Assembly: GCA_026709725.1 (NCBI GenBank)
Contig: JAPOSK010000420.1
Coordinates: 1 to 9,343, forward strand
Direction: 5' to 3'
DNA: 9,343 bases
Source of the DNA: Paracoccaceae bacterium
Lineage (GTDB): Bacteria; Pseudomonadota; Alphaproteobacteria; Rhodobacterales; Rhodobacteraceae
In this document: piece after piece, positions 7,382 to 9,343 of the stretch
How the letters are laid out: each line of letters starts with the position of its first letter
How positions within the stretch are numbered: position 1 is the first letter of the stretch
Translations under genes and position numbers: made by a program
Notes under the pieces: generated by a model
Told to the model about the DNA's origin: nothing
Database searches by the model: none
The model's input: only the letters and a program-made list of their open reading frames with translations

Positions 7382-8271
7382 ATCGTGTCGGTGATCCCAG
7401 GACACTGTTCGGGGAGAATCCCCATCGACATCGGATCCGCTGGCCGGGAGCGCCCGCCGCGATGCCGGGGGCCGGATGGCCTGCATGATTCCCAGTTCCT
7501 CTCAGGATGAGCGCGGACATACGAAACACCGGCTGACCCTCCCCCGTCCCGTGGGCACCCCCCAATCCGTCATGACAGGGGGCATCATCGCCGTGACCCT
7601 CCGTCATGATGGAGGGGTGCCGGGGACAGGAACACGCCGACACCGGGCCGGTCCCTGCGCAGTTCAGCCCGGACATCATGCCCGATCAATCACCCCCCAT
7701 CATCATCCCGATGGCATCATCACGCCGGGCGGGCACCAGGTCCGGCATCCGGGCCCGCCACCCCGAGACCACCATTCCGGTGCGGGTGGCGATGCCGGCA
7801 GGGCCCGGACCCGGGAGAAGGGGCTGCCTGGGCCTCTCTGGATGACTGGGGGCGGGCAGGGTCATTGATGCCCTGCGCCAACGTCTCCGCCTGCCCGCAT
7901 GCACTTCCCGGAAGGGGGGCGTACGGGCCCATGACGCGATCCGGTCCGTCATCGGCCCCATGGTCATGATCGCTCCGGGCCGCAACACCCGTGCCCGCAT
8001 GGGTCCCGATGGTGATGAGGGGGCAGCGGGGAGTGCCAATGTCCCCATTGCGAGCGGGCCGGTCCGCCAACAAAACCCTCGTGGGTGTGCGCATGAAGCA
8101 CTCCCTATGGAATGATCCGGGGATCCTTCGGAGGACCGGTGTCCCTGCCGTCCGGGCACCCCTCGCGTCGGACCGGTTTGATGCGGCTTGGGTCCCGGAT
8201 GGCGGTGATGGGGCGACCGCCGGAGGCTGTTCAGTCAGCCAACGGCAACCGGGCCCGCCGGGCAAGGGCGG

Positions 8272-8291
8272 CCCGATTCGGTCGAATCGGG
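8272..8291. repeat. Eight-base perfect hairpin with four-base loop
   Basis: CCCGATTC (8272-8279) and GAATCGGG (8284-8291) pair around the tetraloop GGTC, giving a compact stem about 170 bases before the small secreted-protein gene. It could be an RNA structure in that gene's leader if transcription starts this far upstream, or a protein-binding palindrome. No U-tract follows. Confidence 0.5.
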
Positions 8292-8463
8292 TCAGGAGCC
8301 GGGGCGCGTCGGGAGATGTCAGTGAAAGTCAGCCATGGGGGAATCACTCCCCTAAAACAACTTTCGACTTGAAACCCACCCCCATCCCCTGTAGTTCGTT
8401 CCTGGTCAGCCCGTCCGGTGGTTGACCTGCCGGGCTGGACACTGTCAGAGGAGGAACACACCA

Positions 8464-8919
8464 ATGAAACATGTAATTATGTTGCTGTCCGCAATGCTGT
8501 TCGCCAGTGCGGGATGGGCTGCTACCTACACCCGCACCGAAGGTGCCCGTGTCGTTGTGACCAAGACTGTGTCTACAGGGGAGACACTCGCCTTGTCTAC
8601 AGGGGATGCAGCGGATACAATCAAATTTGACGGCAGCGTTGATGATAACCCCGGAGATAAATTCAGAGTATACTTTATAAGCGGATGCCCAAGCCTGATT
8701 TCCGGTGATACTTGCAACGGTAACCTTACGTTCACGTCTAGTGGGCAGGTAAAAATCGGTATCCAGAGCATCGATAATGACTGCGTAAAACAGACAAGTC
8801 TTACGCTGACTTGGGTGAACGGAGACGATACCACAACCGATACCTATAATTTCGGTGACGATGATGGTCGGTCCGATTTTTGGCTTTCCCTGTTCCCGGA
8901 AGACACGAACGCCTGTTAA
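8464..8919 (+). CDS. Small predicted exported four-cysteine protein, unknown family
   Basis: A 151-residue protein I do not recognise. Residues 1-19 form a clear Sec signal peptide: Lys2, a hydrophobic core (VIMLLSAMLFASA) and a likely cleavage after Ala19 (GWA|AT). The mature part, about 132 residues, is acidic and rich in Asp, Gly, Thr and Ser, with alternating patterns that suggest beta strands. It has four cysteines (75, 84, 107 and the last residue 151), possibly two disulfides. STGETLAL at 37-44 is followed directly by STGDAADT, the trace of a 24-base duplication. A strong AGGAGG (8449-8454), nine bases before the ATG, fixes the start and supports real translation. Three sampled rows inside it total 46% GC, against 65-75% in rows of the neighbouring spacer. 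No neighbour suggests a function. A weak promoter candidate is TTGAAA (8369-8374) with GTAGTT (8391-8396). Confidence 0.8.
   Translation: MKHVIMLLSAMLFASAGWAATYTRTEGARVVVTKTVSTGETLALSTGDAADTIKFDGSVDDNPGDKFRVYFISGCPSLISGDTCNGNLTFTSSGQVKIGIQSIDNDCVKQTSLTLTWVNGDDTTTDTYNFGDDDGRSDFWLSLFPEDTNAC
8570..8606 (+). repeat. Thirteen-base direct repeat, 24-base period, inside the exported-protein gene
   Basis: TGTCTACAGGGGA occurs at 8570-8582 and again at 8594-8606. The 24-base period keeps the reading frame and repeats Ser-Thr-Gly followed by an acidic residue in the protein (residues 37-40 and 45-48). The bases between the copies have diverged, consistent with an old in-frame duplication, or with two independent STG turns. 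Confidence 0.7.
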
Positions 8920-8968
8920 GGGGGAACATGATTTGCACAATTCTCTGGCCTGAAATCGAACACGAGCC

Positions 8969-9006
8969 AGTCTCCCACCATCACTGAACTGATGGATGGA
9001 GGGACT
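8969..9006 (+). terminator. Imperfect hairpin after the exported-protein gene
   Basis: CCATCA (8978-8983) and TGATGG (8990-8995) pair around a six-base loop. CTCC (8972-8975) with GGAG (8998-9001) and AGT with ACT extend the stem past a small internal loop and a bulge. It starts 50 bases after the stop codon, a sensible place for a transcript end, but the only downstream T-run is very short, so termination is inferred, not shown. Confidence 0.35.
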
Positions 9007-9170
9007 TGAGCCTGATCCGGGCATCCTCCGTCCCCTCCCGCCAGCCGCGAGGGGCGCCCCAAAGAGTCATCAGGCGAAGGGATCATCAGGAGGGGCGTGA
9101 CGAGGATGGCGGTGCATTGCGCCCGGACCCGACGTCATGGGCGGCGGGCCGGCCCGGACGGGTGGGGACG

Positions 9171-9197
9171 GATCTCCCGGGTCTCTGCCGGGAGATC
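9171..9197. repeat. Ten-base perfect hairpin
   Basis: GATCTCCCGG (9171-9180) and CCGGGAGATC (9188-9197) are exact reverse complements around the seven-base loop GTCTCTG. This is the longest perfect stem I found in the gene-poor regions. No T-run follows, so it is not a standard intrinsic terminator; it could be a Rho-assisted 3' end, a structured RNA or a binding palindrome. Confidence 0.6.
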
Positions 9198-9343
9198 TCA
9201 TCGGGACAGATGGGCACCCCGTCATCGGCAAGGTCGCGCCGGCCCATCTTCAGGACATCCTCCATGGCCCCTCCTTCCTCATGCTGGGTCGGGTGGCGCT
9301 CTGCCCGGTGGACTGCACCCGCACCGGATCAGCCAGGGCTTGA

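Larger units (their letters stand above)
6758..8463. other. Gene-poor GC-rich spacer of about 1.7 kb
   Basis: No convincing gene on either strand. Open frames exist (for example 7039-7338 plus, 7476-7868 plus, 7720-8265 minus) but they overlap one another, lack good ribosome sites, and translate to Pro/Gly/Arg/His-rich sequence with no domain, as expected of GC-rich noncoding DNA. One sampled row (7741-7800) is 75% GC and another (8041-8100) is 65%. The stretch is rich in short C or G runs and short palindromes: GATCAA/TTGATC (6763/6774), CCGGGTGAA/TTCACCCGG (6813/6847), CCGGGT/ACCCGG (7158/7169), CCGTCTCC/GGAGACGG (7358/7374), CCCTCC/GGAGGG (7597/7611), CCCGATTC/GAATCGGG (8272/8284). CCGTCATGA occurs twice (7567, 7601). 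I see no tRNA, tmRNA, RNase P RNA or SRP RNA signature. It could hold an unrecognised RNA or be decayed DNA. Confidence 0.6.
8920..9343. other. Second GC-rich gene-poor spacer
   Basis: No convincing gene. The frame 9137-9343 reaches the window end with a stop, but its translation is compositionally biased, matches no family I know and has no good ribosome site. The stretch resembles the 6758-8463 spacer in composition and in short repeats. It holds hairpins at 8969-9006, 9032-9054 (CCCCTC/GAGGGG, 11-base loop) and 9171-9197, and a direct repeat TCATCAGG at 9067 and 9081. Confidence 0.55.

Noticed and set aside
7829..7861. G-quadruplex candidate in GGG-rich sequence
   Set aside because: Four G-runs are present but one loop is about 15 bases, beyond the usual limit, and such runs are expected at this base composition.
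7039..7868. Plus-strand open frames 7039-7338 and 7476-7868 as small genes
   Set aside because: No ribosome site, and biased, featureless translations with no signal peptide or membrane segment.
7686..8265. Long minus-strand open frames in the spacer (7686-8159 and 7720-8265)
   Set aside because: They overlap in different frames, overlap plus-strand frames too, lack good ribosome sites, and encode Pro/Gly/Arg/His-rich sequence without domains, as GC-rich noncoding DNA does.
8330..8355. GGGG...CCCC hairpin before the exported-protein gene as a terminator or riboswitch
   Set aside because: The stem is only about four or five G-C pairs with an eight-base loop and no U-tract, and it matches no riboswitch motif I know.
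9137..9343. Plus-strand frame ending exactly at the window end
   Set aside because: Composition matches the surrounding spacer, there is no clear ribosome site, and no recognisable protein. The exact ending may be only how the window was cut.

Overview
The window looks like part of an alphaproteobacterial chromosome. The best clue is YidC: its N-terminus (MDEQNRNLILATALSF...) and its KPDIWGNI tail closely resemble Rhodobacterales-type YidC from memory. The compact reverse-strand order rpmH-rnpA-yidD-yidC fits this. GC is high, about 63% in a sampled row of a core gene. Genus cannot be told from the sequence alone.

Layout. (1) Positions 1-2700, minus strand: the ribosome and membrane-biogenesis cluster. 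It runs rpmH (L34), rnpA (RNase P protein), yidD (insertion efficiency factor) and yidC (inner-membrane insertase, which leaves the window at base 1 and lacks only its extreme C-terminus). A candidate promoter lies at 2735-2762. (2) Positions 2701-2884: divergent intergenic region. (3) Positions 2885-6757, plus strand: a probable three-gene operon. A TVP38/TMEM64 (VTT-fold) membrane protein is joined by an ATGA overlap to a flavin-dependent pyridine nucleotide-disulfide oxidoreductase of the mercuric-reductase-like type. An atypical transmembrane histidine kinase with no response regulator in view follows after 67 bp. An eight-codon reading frame with a strong ribosome binding site ends exactly on the TVP38 start codon. 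(4) Positions 6758-8463: about 1.7 kb of very GC-rich DNA with no convincing gene but several short inverted repeats. (5) Positions 8464-8919: a small gene for a predicted exported, acidic, four-cysteine protein of unknown family, clearly more AT-rich than its surroundings. (6) Positions 8920-9343: a second GC-rich gene-poor stretch with hairpins.

How the parts fit. The minus-strand cluster is housekeeping: it makes ribosomes, processes tRNA and inserts membrane proteins. The plus-strand operon is best read as a membrane-associated redox module plus a sensor; the TVP38-oxidoreductase pairing is known, as the two domains also occur fused in other bacteria. The kinase, with an unpaired pair of periplasmic cysteines and two extra segments in its ATPase domain, is the most unusual recognisable protein. 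The orphan secreted protein, isolated between two GC-rich spacers, is the least explained element. I see no CRISPR array, transposase, integrase, tRNA or rRNA.
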